NCBI GenBank assembly: GCA_958450325.1
Contig: OY288259.1
Location: 25,228,734 to 25,292,733 of the forward strand
Length of the DNA: 64,000 nt
Source: Agrostemma githago
Lineage: Eukaryota; Streptophyta; Magnoliopsida; Caryophyllales; Caryophyllaceae
Direction: 5' to 3'
Of this stretch, positions 9,441-20,372 are shown piece after piece. The position numbers and the translations under genes are program-made. Below the pieces are notes generated by a model. That model saw nothing but the letters and a program-made list of their open reading frames with translations, had not been told where the DNA came from and did no database searches. Position 1 is the first letter of the stretch; each line of letters starts with the position of its first letter.

Positions 9441-10502
9441 ATGTTGGTTCAAATGCAAAAGAGTCAACAAGAGGCGATAATCCTATTGCATAAGGGTCAA
9501 CAAGATTTGAGGATTCTTTTGGAAAAGACTCAACAAGCGATGATGGCTCAAATACTAGGGGTTAAAGAGGAGCTCAAGGCCCAAATAGAGGTGCAAGATG
9601 CTCGCATCAATGCACTCATTGCTCATATCACGATGTCGGCCACTCGAGCTCCACAACATGTTGAGGAAGGTTCATTTGGGCAAGAAGGTCGGGTGTCTCC
9701 ACAAGAAAGTCAACCCAACCTTGAAGCTACAAATGAAGAAGAGAGGGTCGATCAAGAGACCATTGTTAAGTGTTGCTTGGGTGGTGAAGATAGGGGAAGA
9801 ATAGAGGGAGTTGAAGCTTCAAGGGCCAACAATGAGGAGGGGAGTGAACATGATTCTCAAGATAACTCTTGGGGAGCCGATGTATTGGCTATCAAATTGG
9901 ATTTGTTCGATTTTCTTCGTGATGATCCGGATCTAGACAATCCAAAGCCAAGTGAAGACATACTTCCTCTAGGCCAACTAGACAAGGTGAGTGAAAAGGA
10001 GCGCAATATTTGGGAAAAAGAAGTAGATGCCTTGGAACTTGCTTTGTATGGGAAATTGGAGGATCCTAAAGCCTCCAATGAAGAAAACTTGATACCTTCT
10101 CCTCCTCTACCACACTCGATGCCTAGTCCCTTGTCTTGTGAGACGGTTAGTGAAGAGGATCCTTGTCGGGCGGTGGAAAAGAGTTCCACTCTCGACCCCG
10201 TAGAAGAAGCGACACCCCTAGGGTGTGATCTCCCACATCATAACATCGAGCACGACTCTAGACCACTATACCTACCGGATGGTCATAAGAGTCGTAGCTA
10301 TGTTGGTTCCGAAGACCCGGAAGATCACGTGAACCCCGAGCATAATGAAGATGATTGCTTCTTCCCTCCGACTTGGAAGCTCCTGAAAGTGGCTAGGCTC
10401 GGCCATGTGAGCTTAATTGAAGATGTTGCTAGGGCATTTGACTTACTCCTCCGAGCTCTTGATGGCTATGGAGGTGTAGTTGGTGAGAGTATCATATTGT
10501 AA
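9441..10502 (+). CDS. 353-aa Gag-linker/tail protein of element B (no capsid or protease)
   Basis: No enzymatic domain is recognised. Residues 1-70 are Gln-rich with a likely coiled coil and begin with MQKSQQE-like sequence matching the Met-rich linker of A's gag-pro (MQKS... at 5752). The middle (about 75-310) is strongly acidic and low in complexity. The C-terminus holds SLIEDVARAFDLLLRALDG, matching the last part of A's protein (SLIEDFARIFDLFLRALDG). So this is a gag-pro derivative that has lost capsid, zinc knuckle and protease but keeps both ends of the post-Gag region. The ORF is uninterrupted. ATG 9441 is the first in-frame start after the upstream TAA. Any role, for example RNA binding or packaging with a helper Gag, is conjecture. 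Confidence 0.65.
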   Translation: MLVQMQKSQQEAIILLHKGQQDLRILLEKTQQAMMAQILGVKEELKAQIEVQDARINALIAHITMSATRAPQHVEEGSFGQEGRVSPQESQPNLEATNEEERVDQETIVKCCLGGEDRGRIEGVEASRANNEEGSEHDSQDNSWGADVLAIKLDLFDFLRDDPDLDNPKPSEDILPLGQLDKVSEKERNIWEKEVDALELALYGKLEDPKASNEENLIPSPPLPHSMPSPLSCETVSEEDPCRAVEKSSTLDPVEEATPLGCDLPHHNIEHDSRPLYLPDGHKSRSYVGSEDPEDHVNPEHNEDDCFFPPTWKLLKVARLGHVSLIEDVARAFDLLLRALDGYGGVVGESIIL

Positions 10503-10787
10503 ATATCTCTTTTCCTTTTCTTTTGTGCTTGTATTTGTGTTTATGTTTGTTTGTATAGTTTGGTTTCTAGGATTTGTTAGCCTTTGTGGAACTCTTGTTC
10601 ATTTGGATTTTTGATGAGAGATGTGAGGGAGGGATTTTGATGTTGTATATGAGTTTATTGTGATAGGTGTGAAGGAAAGGAGATTCCTAGAGGAGAGTAG
10701 ATAATAATGGAGCTTGGATCGTGATTATGGAAGTCGGTTTTTGAAGCTTCGGTGAAGCTTTTTGGGGTTTTGGAGGTCAAGAAGACC

Positions 10788-10975
10788 CATCCCGGGCGGG
10801 AAGGGAGCTTCCCGACCGGGAAGGATGTGCCATCCCGACCGGGAAGAAGCCGTCCCGATCGGGATGGAGGTGCAAAAATTGGAGCTTGCTGGAGTGCCGT
10901 CCCGACCGGGAAGGTGGCTTCCCGACCGGGACGAGTGTGTCTTCCCGATCGGGACCATCCATCCCGACCGGGATG
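10788..10975. repeat. Internal palindrome cluster (B)
   Basis: Eight units of the type TCCCG-NN-CGGGA in 188 bases, for example CATCCCGACCGGGATG at 10960-10975. They belong to the same class as the LTR clusters although this is internal sequence. Confidence 0.85.
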
Positions 10976-11392
10976 GTCTCTTTTCTCCTCTTTTGGCCTC
11001 TTCTTTGACATTGAGCCCACCCAACCATTGTATACCCCCACCCAACCTCCCTCACCCATCCTTGCTCATGTCATACAACCCTTACACTTCATTTACATAC
11101 CCTCACCTCATTTCTCTTCCCTTTACACCGAGTTTCACATCGAATCCTACCCCCCTCACACCATTACTACCTCAACCATGCGTTTTATCGAGAATGAAGC
11201 GGAATAGCAATGATGAAGACAAGCAAGTGCCTATATTGATCTACGAGACGATGGAGCGAGTGAGTTGCCAACCATTCGGTATGGCAACTATCCGTTCTTT
11301 TTCGTCTTTTATGGCTTATCTCCCTTTGCATGTTCCCCTATCCCTTATTTCGTGTCATGGTGGCCTTCGAGGCCTTGGTATATGTTGCTCCC

Positions 11393-11423
11393 GACTCTCG
11401 ATGATGTGATTACATTGAGAGTC
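11393..11423 (+). other. Conserved stem-loop (B)
   Basis: GACTCTCGATG (11393-11403) pairs with CATTGAGAGTC (11413-11423). The single difference from Z and A gives a G-U pair in RNA. Confidence 0.7.
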
Positions 11424-11738
11424 ATTTCAAAAATCCAAATTTTTCAAGTTTTTCACCCCTTTTTGTTGGATTTAGTCGGATTTAGGCGGAATCCGGGCTA
11501 GGTGACTTGATTACACCTAGCCCTCCCCTCCCATTTCCTTTTATTTCCTTCTTTCTATTTCTTCCCCCATCCATATCTTTTCTTGTCTCGGCCCTTGGTG
11601 ACTTGATTACACCCCGGTCGGACACCTTCTACCCTTTTCTTCACTTTATTTTTGATTTTTAGCTTTATTTTCGTAGTTTCTTTTCTTTTTCTTTTGTCTC
11701 TCCGCACACTACGATCGAGCATGATGACATAGCTCGGT

Positions 11739-11753
11739 TTAAGTGTGGGGGAG
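11739..11753 (+). other. Second polypurine-tract copy (B)
   Basis: TTAAGTGTGGGGGAG, identical to 13496-13510, 1757 bases upstream of it. Confidence 0.7.
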
Positions 11754-13495
11754 CGATATTCTATCGTAGTTAGCTTTATTTTAGTAGTTTTTCGAAAAAA
11801 AAATCTTAAAAACCCTAAAAATTTGAAAAATTTGAAAAATTTCACAAAAATCAAAAAGATTTTCTTTTGTGTCTTTTCCTTTTTGTGTCGTTATGTCGTA
11901 TTTTTGTTTTGTTGTGCGTGTTTTGCCTCCCTCTTTCTTTATAGGTTGCTTAATTCACCAAATGCTTTGGAGAGCTTTCAAGACCTCCGGTAACATCTCT
12001 TCACCCCTTTTCTTCTTTATTCCTTGTGGAGTTTGGAGGAGATTGTGATGATGTGTGCTCGGGAGGAGCTTTGTAAAGATTGTGGTGGATTTGGAGACTT
12101 GTTTGAAGATCGGGGTGGTGTTTGTTTTGTTTATGTGCTGTTTCTCCTTGTTTTGTTTTGTTTTGTTTTGTTTCTTTTTCTTTCATTTTCGTTGTGTCTT
12201 TGTTTTATGTGTGTTAGTTGTGTCTTGTGTGTGTAAACCGTTTTCGAAAACCCGGTTTAGAGGCTAGTGTGTGAGTGTGTACTTTCCCTTCCTAGTAGTG
12301 TAAATCGAGTCTTGGACTTTAATCTAGTAGAATGACCCTAAATCAATGATTTCGTTGGTCCTTTACCTTGAGTCCACCTAGCTTACTAGGAATTTACTAC
12401 GGGATTTGCATTTTGACCATTATGACCACCCACGGTGTGAAAAGGCCTTGGTTGCCGAGTCCCGTCCCTTAGGTGACCATGTTCGGAATCGTTAGATTAG
12501 TCCAAGTTCTCCCCTTTTTGTGAGTATGAAGGGAAGACGTCGTTCCGACATACCCATTTCCCTACTTCCTACACAAATCCACACAATAAAAATACAATTT
12601 GTTGAAATCTATCTTTCTTGTTACTAAGGAATGCCAAAAAGCCGAATCAAGCCAAAAAGGGATAAGAAAAGAAAATGAAAGAAATGAAAGAAAGAAAAGA
12701 TTGAAGAAAAAGAAAAGGCACAAAAAGCCAAAAGAAAATAGAAAAGATTTAAAAGAATGGCATGGCAAAACAAAGCAAAAATGCAAAAGAAAAGAGAAAA
12801 TTCCAAAAGAAAACCCGATTCACAAAAATAACCCCTACCTCTCAAAATAAGCCTTTTTCCGACTTTTGCCGTGAAGAGCCTACCAAAGGACCGAGTCCCT
12901 AGGAAGGATGATAGCGGCATTAGTCGGTCTTCCCTCATTTTGCATGTTTTCCACCTTTTTACTTGGACTAGTTAGGCGGTTTTGGACACGGGACGACCCT
13001 CTTGGCTCACGCTAAAGGGGGCGGGGTCTCACTTACCTACAGTGTCGACTAACACCGTGGTTCTTCACTTTCCCACTCCGCCGATCGTTCCGTAGTACAT
13101 TTTTAGAAAGTTAGGAGGACCTAGGTAAGTTACCAACGTTTTTATTGCTTTATCGTCATACTATTAGGGTTTAGTTCACCTTGGTTTGTATTGCTAGCTT
13201 GGGAACGTTGTCACTTACCTCGACTCCTAAACCGGTGTTTTATTCACCGCTTTTTGAGGGAAGCGGTATTTGTTTTTCTTTTGGGTGCAACCGATTATGT
13301 GTTTGTTTGTGTGTTTGTTTGTTTGTGCGTTTGGTGTCCGGTTGCATCCACGATTTTGTCGCAAGACCCGACTTGCCTTGCGGAGTGCACTTTTCCTCTA
13401 AGTGCACTCGCATGAGTTGAAGGGGCGTAGGGTGCGCTAATACCCACTCGGATAGTTTAGTAGATAGTTTGTGCTTACTCGAGGGCGAGTAAGGG

Positions 13496-13510
13496 TTAAG
13501 TGTGGGGGAG
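13496..13510 (+). other. Polypurine tract of element B
   Basis: TTAAGTGTGGGGGAG, then T and the 3' LTR start at 13512. Confidence 0.9.
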
Positions 13511-13848
13511 TTAATAAGTGTAGTTTGTAGTGCCTAATTTGTTATGTTTTGGTCCCGTTTTCCTTGTGGAATCGCTCTTTGGAGCGATTTCTGGGCTACT
13601 CATGCTTCCTTTAGTTCGTTTTAGGTTCCCGAGACCGTTCATGGAGAATTGGAACGATTCCGACTCGTTTCATACACTTTTGGAGCCAACAAAGAGAAGG
13701 AACGATCACTTGGTGCCTTGGATTTGATCCCGAGACCTTGGGACCCATTCCCGAGCCCCTTAGACTCAACCCCGAGGTCCGAGATTCGATGAGAAACCCA
13801 TGAGAAGCAAGGAGGGACCTTAGAGCTCATATTGGAGGCCTAGAGACC

Positions 13849-13996
13849 CTTCCCGGCCGAGAACAAGTGCCTTCTCGGTCGGGAAGGAGTGCAAGAAAGA
13901 GCAGGCCACTGGAGGGGCCGTCTCGGCCGAGACCAAACTCGTCTCGGGCGAGACCACACCGTCTCGGGCGAGACCACATCCATCTCGGCCGAGATG
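13849..13996. repeat. Palindrome cluster in B 3' LTR
   Basis: Same units as 7715-7882 minus one 20-base unit. CATCTCGGCCGAGATG is at 13981-13996. Confidence 0.8.
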
Positions 13997-14048
13997 GACC
14001 CAGAAATGGGCTGTTTCGCTTTTCTCGCCTCCCTTACTCTTGAAGCCC

Positions 14049-14107
14049 TATATATACTCTTCCCTTGTTTTGTTAAGCATATGTTAGACATTAGAGACTA
14101 AACCCTA
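14049..14107 (+). promoter_or_regulatory. TATA box plus telo-box (B 3' LTR)
   Basis: TATATATA 14049-14056, AAACCCTA 14100-14107. In this position it could drive read-out into element A's tail. Confidence 0.6.
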
Positions 14108-15136
14108 GATAGTTTTAGCATATATTAGCATAGATTAGTGTAGATTAGTCTTTTGATTAGTTGTTAATCCTAGTTTAGTCTTGTAATTTGGGAATTCTTC
14201 AAGATCTCCACCAAGCTTGACAAACTTGGATGTTTGTTTTGGGTTTTTCTCATTTATGCAAGTTTCCTTCTTCCTTTCATCTTGATAGTAGGTATAATCT
14301 TCTTTTCCTTTCTCTTAATCTTGTTCTTTCATTAAAGTTTGAATCTTTGTTGTGTGGATTGCTCATAGTTCATAGTTCTTGTTAGTTTCATTATGCTAGT
14401 TTGGTTGTTTGAATTGATTTCTCTTCTTAGTGTTAGTTTTAGTATAGATATGTTAGAGTAGTATCTTGCTAGGGTTATTAAGGTGACTAGGGTGTTAATT
14501 GGATGATTAAGGGTTTGTTGAAGATGTTGGTGGAAGATTTGGGTTTCCCCTTGGTTTGATGCATATCACATGTTTGTTGAAATGCTTGAATGACTAATAT
14601 GTGCATATGCTTGTTTTTCTTTCTTATCTCTTGTGGGTGATAGTTTGTTTGTGGGTTTGGTTCCCTTATTAAGTTGCGAGAGCCCGGTGAGGACGACCCC
14701 TAGGTCGGTCTAAGTTGCGAGAGCCCGGATGCGACCTAGGCCCCGATATCACGCTAGTAACCCCGTTTGTCGTGTGTGTCACCAAGGTGGGTTATAGGAT
14801 GAACCTCTAGGTAGGCCTAAGTTGCGAGAGCCCGGACATTACCTAGATTACCCTACTACCTCCTTCTCTCTAGTTCTCCCTTGACCATTCCATTACCCCT
14901 TTGACCCCGACCTAATCCTAGCCCGTTTCCTTTGATTGTTTTCTTGCTTTAGACCTAGCTTAGTCCTAGTCTCCCCCTCCTTAGAATAGCTTGTCTCGAA
15001 CCTAGTCCTAGACCGTAGCATACCCTAGTCCGACCTCCCGTCCCTGTGGATTCGACCCGACTTACCCTAGCTACCCTAGTTAGGTTTTGCCGGTTTTATT
15101 TGACGGTTGGGATTCACGAAAAATCACCACCCATCA

Positions 15137-15141
15137 TGAAT
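15137..15141. repeat. Target-site duplication of element B, right copy
   Basis: TGAAT, matching 7373-7377. Removing 7378-15141 restores a continuous A sequence that aligns with B near 10580. Confidence 0.9.
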
Positions 15142-15333
15142 TTCTTGTTATTTGGATTGTTGATGAGCGATGTGAGGGAGGGAATTTGATGTGTATGTGA
15201 GCTTTTTTTTTTTAGGTGAAGTGAAGATGATTCCTAGATAGGAATGACTATCGATAGAGCATAGATTGAAAGCTAGGGAGCGGGTTTTTGAAGCTTTGAA
15301 TAGCTTTTGGGGTTTTGGAGGCCGCGAAGAGAT

Positions 15334-15521
15334 AATCCCGACCGGGAAGAAGTCATCCCGACCGGGAAGGATGAGGCATCCCGACCGGGAAGGAGCCATC
15401 CCGATCGGGATGAGGGTGCCATATTTTGAGTTTACTGGAGTGCCATCCCGACCGGGAAGGGAGCTTCCCGACCGGGACGGGTGAGGCATCCCGACCGGGA
15501 CCATCCATCCCGACCGGGATG
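15334..15521. repeat. Internal palindrome cluster (A)
   Basis: Eight TCCCG-NN-CGGGA units spanning 188 bases, the same span and unit number as in B at 10788-10975. The last is CATCCCGACCGGGATG. Confidence 0.85.
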
Positions 15522-15942
15522 GTCCCCTACTCTTCCTTATGCCTCTTCTTCGTCATTTGAGTCCACCCAACCATTGTATACCCCCTCTCAACCTCCCTAC
15601 CTATCCTTGCTCATATCATATGACCCATATACTTCATTTGCATACCCTCACTTCATTTCCTATTCACTTTACACCAAGCCTCACATCAAATCTCACCTCC
15701 TCACACCATTGCAAGCTTACTACCTCAACCATGCGATTTTCTCAAGTATGAAGTGGGATGACAATGAAGAGAACGAGCAAGTGCATTTATTGAATCATTG
15801 AAGACGATGGAGTTCGTAAGTTGCTCACTTATTGGTAAGGCAACTCTCATTACTTTTCCGTCTTTTGTTGCTTGTTGCCCTTTGAAAACTCCCCTTTCTT
15901 TTTGTCATGGTGGCCCTCTGGGCCTTGATAATGGTCGCTCCC

Positions 15943-15973
15943 GACTCTCGATGATGTGACTACATCGAGAGTC
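15943..15973 (+). other. Conserved stem-loop (A)
   Basis: GACTCTCGATG (15943-15953), 9-base loop, CATCGAGAGTC (15963-15973): a perfect 11-bp stem. Confidence 0.75.
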
Positions 15974-16285
15974 CTTTCAAAATCCAAATTTTACGAGTTT
16001 TTCACCCTTTTTTTTAGGATTTAGTCGGATTTGGGCGGAATCCGGGCTAGGTGACTTGATTACACCTAGTCCTCCCCTCCCATTTCCTTTTATTTCCTTC
16101 TTTTTATTTCCTCCATTTCCATATCTTTTCTTGTCTCGGCCCACGGTGACTTGATTACACCCCGGCCGGACGCATTCTACCCTTTTCTCCGCTTTCTTTT
16201 TGATTTTTAGCTTTATTTTCGTAGTTTCTTTTATTTTCTTTTGTGTCTCCACACACTACGATCGAGCATGAGGACATTGCTCGGT

Positions 16286-16300
16286 TTAAGTGTGGGGGAG
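16286..16300 (+). other. Second polypurine-tract copy (A)
   Basis: TTAAGTGTGGGGGAG, 1742 bases upstream of the identical tract at 18028-18042. Confidence 0.7.
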
Positions 16301-18027
16301 CGATATTCTATCATAGTTAGTTTTCTTTTTGTAGTTTTTCGAAAAATCTTTAAAAATCCTAAAAATTTGAAAAATTTCACAAAAATCAAAAAGATTTTCT
16401 TTTGTGTCTTTTCCTTTTTGTGTCTTTATGTCGTGCTTTTGTTGTGTTGTGTGTGTTTGCCTCCCTTTTTCCTTGTAGGTCTCTTATACGCCGTTAACTT
16501 TGGAGGGCTTTCATGATATCCGGTAACATCTTTTCATCACTTTCTCTTCTCTATTTCTTGTGAATTTTGGAGGAGGTTTGTGATGTTGTGTGCTCGGGTG
16601 GAGGTTTGTAAAGTTGGTGGTTGTTTTGGTGACTTGTTGGGAGGATTTGGGGTGGTGTTTATCTCGTTATATGTTTGTTTTGTTATGTTTTGTTTTTGTT
16701 GCCTTTGTTTCTTTTCCTCTCGTTTTCGTCATGTCTTTGTTTTGTGATTTGTAGTGTGTCGTGTGTGTAAACGGTTTTCGAAAACCCGGTTTAGAGGTTA
16801 GTGTGCAAGGGTCTACTTTCCCTTTCTAGTGATGTAAATCGAGTCTTGGACTTTGGTCTAGTAGAATGACCCTAAATCAATGATTTCGTTGGTCCCTTAC
16901 CTTGAGTCCACCTAGCTTACTAGGGATTTACTACGGGATTTGCATTTTGACCATTATGACCACCCACGGTGTGAAAAGGCCTTGGTTGCCGAGTCCCGTC
17001 CCTTAGGTGACCGTGTTTGGGATTGTTTGATTAGTCCAAGTTTTCCAACTTTTTGTGGGTTTGAAGGGAAGGACGCTCCCCGACTCACCCATTACCCTAC
17101 CTCCTACACATATCCACACAATAAATTGCAAATTGTTGAAGTCTCTCTTTCTTAGTTGCAAAGAAATGCCTATCAATCAAATCAAGCCAAAAAGGGCAAA
17201 GAAAAGAAAATGAAATAAAGAAAGAAAGATTGAAGAAAAAGAAAAGGCACAAAAAGCCAAAAAGAAAATAGAAAAGAAGAAAAAAAAAGAAATGGCATAG
17301 CAAAACAAAGCAAAAATACAAAAGAAAAGAAAATGCCAAAAAGAAAATCGTCTCACAAAAAGATCCTAACCCCACAAAAATAAGCCTTTTACCGACTATT
17401 ACCGTGAAGAGCCTACCAATGGACCGAGTCCCTAGGAAGGATGATAGCGGTAATGGTCGGTCTTCCCTCACGTTGCAATATTTTCCACCTTTTTACTTGG
17501 ACTAGTTGGGCGATTTTGGGCATGGGACGACCCTCTTGGCTCATCGCTAAAGGGGGCGGGGTCTCACTTACCTACAGTGTCGACTAACACCGTGGTTCAT
17601 CCTTATTCCATCCCGCCGATCGTCCCGTGGTACGTTCTTAGAAAGTTAGGAGGACCTAGGTAAGTTACCAACGTTTTTTGTTGCTTTATCGTCATACTAT
17701 TAGGGTTTAGTTCATCTTGGTTTTCTAGCTTGGGAACGTCGTCACTTGCCTTGAGTTCTAAACCGGTGTTTCATTTCACTGCTTTTTATAGGGAAGCGGT
17801 ATTTGTTTTTCTTTGGGTGCAACCTTGTGTTTGTTTGTTTGTATGCTTGTTTGTTTATGTGTTTTGTGTCCGGTTGCATCCACGGTTTTGTCGCAAGACC
17901 TTACTTGCCTTGCGGAGTATACTTTTCCTCTAAGTGTACTCGCGTGAGTTGAAAGGGCGTAGGGTGCGCTAATACCTACTCGGCTAGTTTAGTAGTTAGT
18001 ATGTGCTTACTCGAGGGCGAGTAAGGA

Positions 18028-18042
18028 TTAAGTGTGGGGGAG
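18028..18042 (+). other. Polypurine tract of element A
   Basis: TTAAGTGTGGGGGAG, then T and the LTR start at 18044. Confidence 0.9.
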
Positions 18043-18383
18043 TTAATAAGTGTAGTTTGTAGTGCCTGTTTTACTGTGTTTTGGTCCCATTTTCCTTGTG
18101 GAATCGCTCCTTGGGCGCGGTTTATGGGCTACTTATGCTTCCTTTAGTTCGTTTCAGGTTCCCGAGACCATTTGTGAAGAGTTGGAGCAAATCCGACTCG
18201 ATACATACACTTTTTGGAGCCAACGAAGTGAAGGAACGATCACTCAATGCCTTGGATTCGACCCCGAGACCTCGGGACCCAATCCCGAGCCTCTTAGACC
18301 CGATCACGAGTCCCGAGAATCGATGAGAAACCCATGAGAAGCAAGGAGGTATCAAAAAGAGCTTATTCGAGGCCTACAAGGCC

Positions 18384-18529
18384 CATCCCGGTCGGGAAGG
18401 TCCCAACCCGTCCGGGATGGGGTGCACAAAAGCGAGCCCTTCTTTCCTGAGCCCGTCCCGGTCGGGACCAACCTGTCTCGGTCGGGACCATGCCGTCCCG
18501 GGCGGGACCAGTCCGTCCCGGGCGGGAAG
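18384..18529. repeat. Palindrome cluster in A 3' LTR
   Basis: Units include GTCCCGGGCGGGAC and GTCTCGGTCGGGAC. The first is fully paired; the second has one mismatched pair. Confidence 0.75.
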
Positions 18530-18582
18530 CTACAGGGGCAGCACGCCTTTCTTTTATTCTTCCTCCTTCATTCTTGTAACCT

Positions 18583-18665
18583 TATAAATACTTCCCTCTT
18601 GTATTGTTTATGTATCCTACATTACATTGGACTCTATTAAGCCTCTCTACAAATTTAAAACCCTA
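18583..18665 (+). promoter_or_regulatory. TATA box plus telo-box (A 3' LTR)
   Basis: TATAAATA 18583-18590 and AAACCCTA 18658-18665. Confidence 0.6.
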
Positions 18666-19703
18666 GATTTAGTGTTCATCCATTTTGATTAATCTTCCTT
18701 TAATCTTTAGTTAATCTTCCTTTAATCTAGTTGTAACTAGTCTTGTATTAAGTGGGTTCTTGAAGATTCATCCAAGCTTGACATCCTTGGAGTTGATTTG
18801 GGTTCTTATTTATGCAAGTTTACATCTTTCTCTTCATTTTGTTGTTGGTATAATATTCTCTACTCTTGTTCTTTGTTATTTATTCAAGTTTCAATCTTTA
18901 CTTAGTGTTATTGTTATTGTTTGTTTATTATGAATGTTTGGATGCTTGGTTTAGTTTCTCTTGTTTATGTTATTGTTAGTCTCATAATAAGTGAGTAGTT
19001 TTCTTGTGGGGTTAGTAGGGGGATTAAGGGTAGATTATGGGTGATTAGGGTTGATTAGGGGTAAAGGTTACATCTTTGTTGCTAGTCTCATATTGGGCAC
19101 ACCATGTGTTTGATGATTTGCTTGTGTGGGTAGTAGTGGCCAATGCTTCCTATACTTGTTTCTCTTCTTCTCATTGTTTGGCTAGTGTGTGATTGTGTTA
19201 GGGGATAGTCTTTGTCACGAGAGTGCGGACATTGGTCTACGTAGCGAGAGCCCGGACCGACCTTGACCTAGGTTTAGACGCGAGAGCGCAAACCGACTCT
19301 AGCAACTAGGAGACACCTACACCCTTGATCACCCAATTACCCTTCTACACTTAAGAACCCGACCTACCCCACTTCCTTCCATATTTTATATCTCTAGCTA
19401 GTTAGTCATCATTCCTCTAGTTGTTAGTTTCATTAATCCTAGTTATTTCAATTAGTTCATATTGCATCTTTTCATTGTTCTAGTCATTGTTAGCCTAGTT
19501 CATACCACTTCCTCCATCATAGTTTGTCAATTATTACTTTCTTTGTGTTGTTTTGGTAGCCTAGTCTCGTTTTTAGGTTGACTTAGTCTAAACTCTACCA
19601 TACCGTCTCCGTGGACACGACCCGACTTACCCTAGCTACCCACTAGGTATAGTTGGTTATTTATTATTGGTTAGGACCCACGGCAAATCCTACCATCACT
19701 ACT

Positions 19704-20372
19704 CTCCTACGTGCATCTTTTCATGGCCTTCTTGTCACGTGAAATCGCATGAAAGGAATGTAAATACAACTACTTTGACGACAAAAGCTTACTTGTTCTT
19801 AAACAACCACATAGCAAAGACATAGGGTTAAAACAACAGATGTTATCGCATTTCCGCCACAATTAAGGAACAAAGTTATTAGCCCACCGATTGATTAGTA
19901 GAGGCCGCTATGTGTGGGCGGGATTGGGTGTCGATGTCTATCGGACGTTGGCTTCCCAATACGTACCCTCACCCCTTACTCAGAATTGATGGTTTTCGGA
20001 TGTCCGAAACTATTGGCAATGAGAGTCATTCCAGGCATGGAGTGCTTAAGGGTATAAGTCTTTATTTTTAGGTCCTTATGTCACACAATTTTTAGGTCCT
20101 TAATCGACAACGAATTCGGTTCACTAAAAAGGTCGTCTTACCAAACATATCGGCCTTCAAACATTTACAACCACGTCTCGATCGATTCTAACGGAAACAC
20201 GAATGTCTGCATCCGTCTAGTACAATCCGAATCGTCAGTCAAATCGAGGTCCGACACATCGCCCCGTACGCGAGATCGAATCGGCCCCACAAAACGGACG
20301 GGGCCGCGTGGGTGGCCGCCGCGAACCAGATGTCCTGCGCGGGGCGCCGGGCGGTGCGGAGGAGCGTCTACA
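19704..20372. mobile_element. Old relic with a Tat-LTR-like block
   Basis: No ORF of note. About 19888-20027 resembles the U5 part of the Tat LTR at 24355-24480: it has GTAGAGGCCGCTA, a GGGCGGG...TTGGGTG run and TACCCTCACCCCTTACTCAG in the same order, with many differences. About 20275-20370 is GC-rich. It reads as a decayed relative of the C elements. Confidence 0.5.

Larger units (their letters stand above)
10503..13495 (+). mobile_element. 3' untranslated region of element B
   Basis: About 3 kb without a conserved ORF, homologous to Z 1-2490 and A 15142-18027. It contains a palindrome cluster (10788-10975), the stem-loop (11393-11423), two GGTGACTTGATTACACC repeats near 11500 and 11598, the second polypurine tract (11739-11753) and the A/G-rich tract (about 12620-12850). 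Confidence 0.85.
7378..15136 (+). mobile_element. Complete Athila-like non-autonomous element B
   Basis: 7759-bp LTR retrotransposon with 5' LTR 7378-9022, primer-binding site 9026-9043, one 353-codon ORF, a long 3' region, polypurine tract 13496-13510 and 3' LTR 13512-15136, flanked by TGAAT. It is inserted in element A, same strand. It lacks capsid, protease, RT and integrase, so it must have moved in trans. Its LTRs are very similar by eye, apart from one 20-base repeat unit, which suggests a fairly recent insertion. Confidence 0.92.
13512..15136 (+). mobile_element. 3' LTR of element B
   Basis: 1625 bp. It starts TAATAAG instead of TGATAAG and ends CCCATCA, followed by the target duplication TGAAT (15137-15141). 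It has one 20-base palindromic unit fewer than the 5' LTR. Confidence 0.92.
15142..18027 (+). mobile_element. Remaining 3' untranslated region of element A
   Basis: Continues from 7377. Homologous to B 10590-13495 and Z 1-2490. No conserved ORF. Confidence 0.85.
18044..19698 (+). mobile_element. 3' LTR of element A
   Basis: 1655 bp, starting TAATAAGTGTAG and ending CTACCATCA. It is clearly more diverged from the Z, B and solo LTRs than those are from one another, especially downstream of the TATA box. The GCGAGAGCCCGG motif is partly decayed here (near 19217, 19241 and 19280). The base run after it, CTACT (19699-19703), is the predicted target duplication; the other copy is off window. Confidence 0.87.

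Noticed and set aside
10655..11059. Arg/Gly/Pro-rich ORFs on both strands of the palindrome cluster
   Set aside because: Palindromic repeats give open frames on both strands; frames are not kept between A and B.
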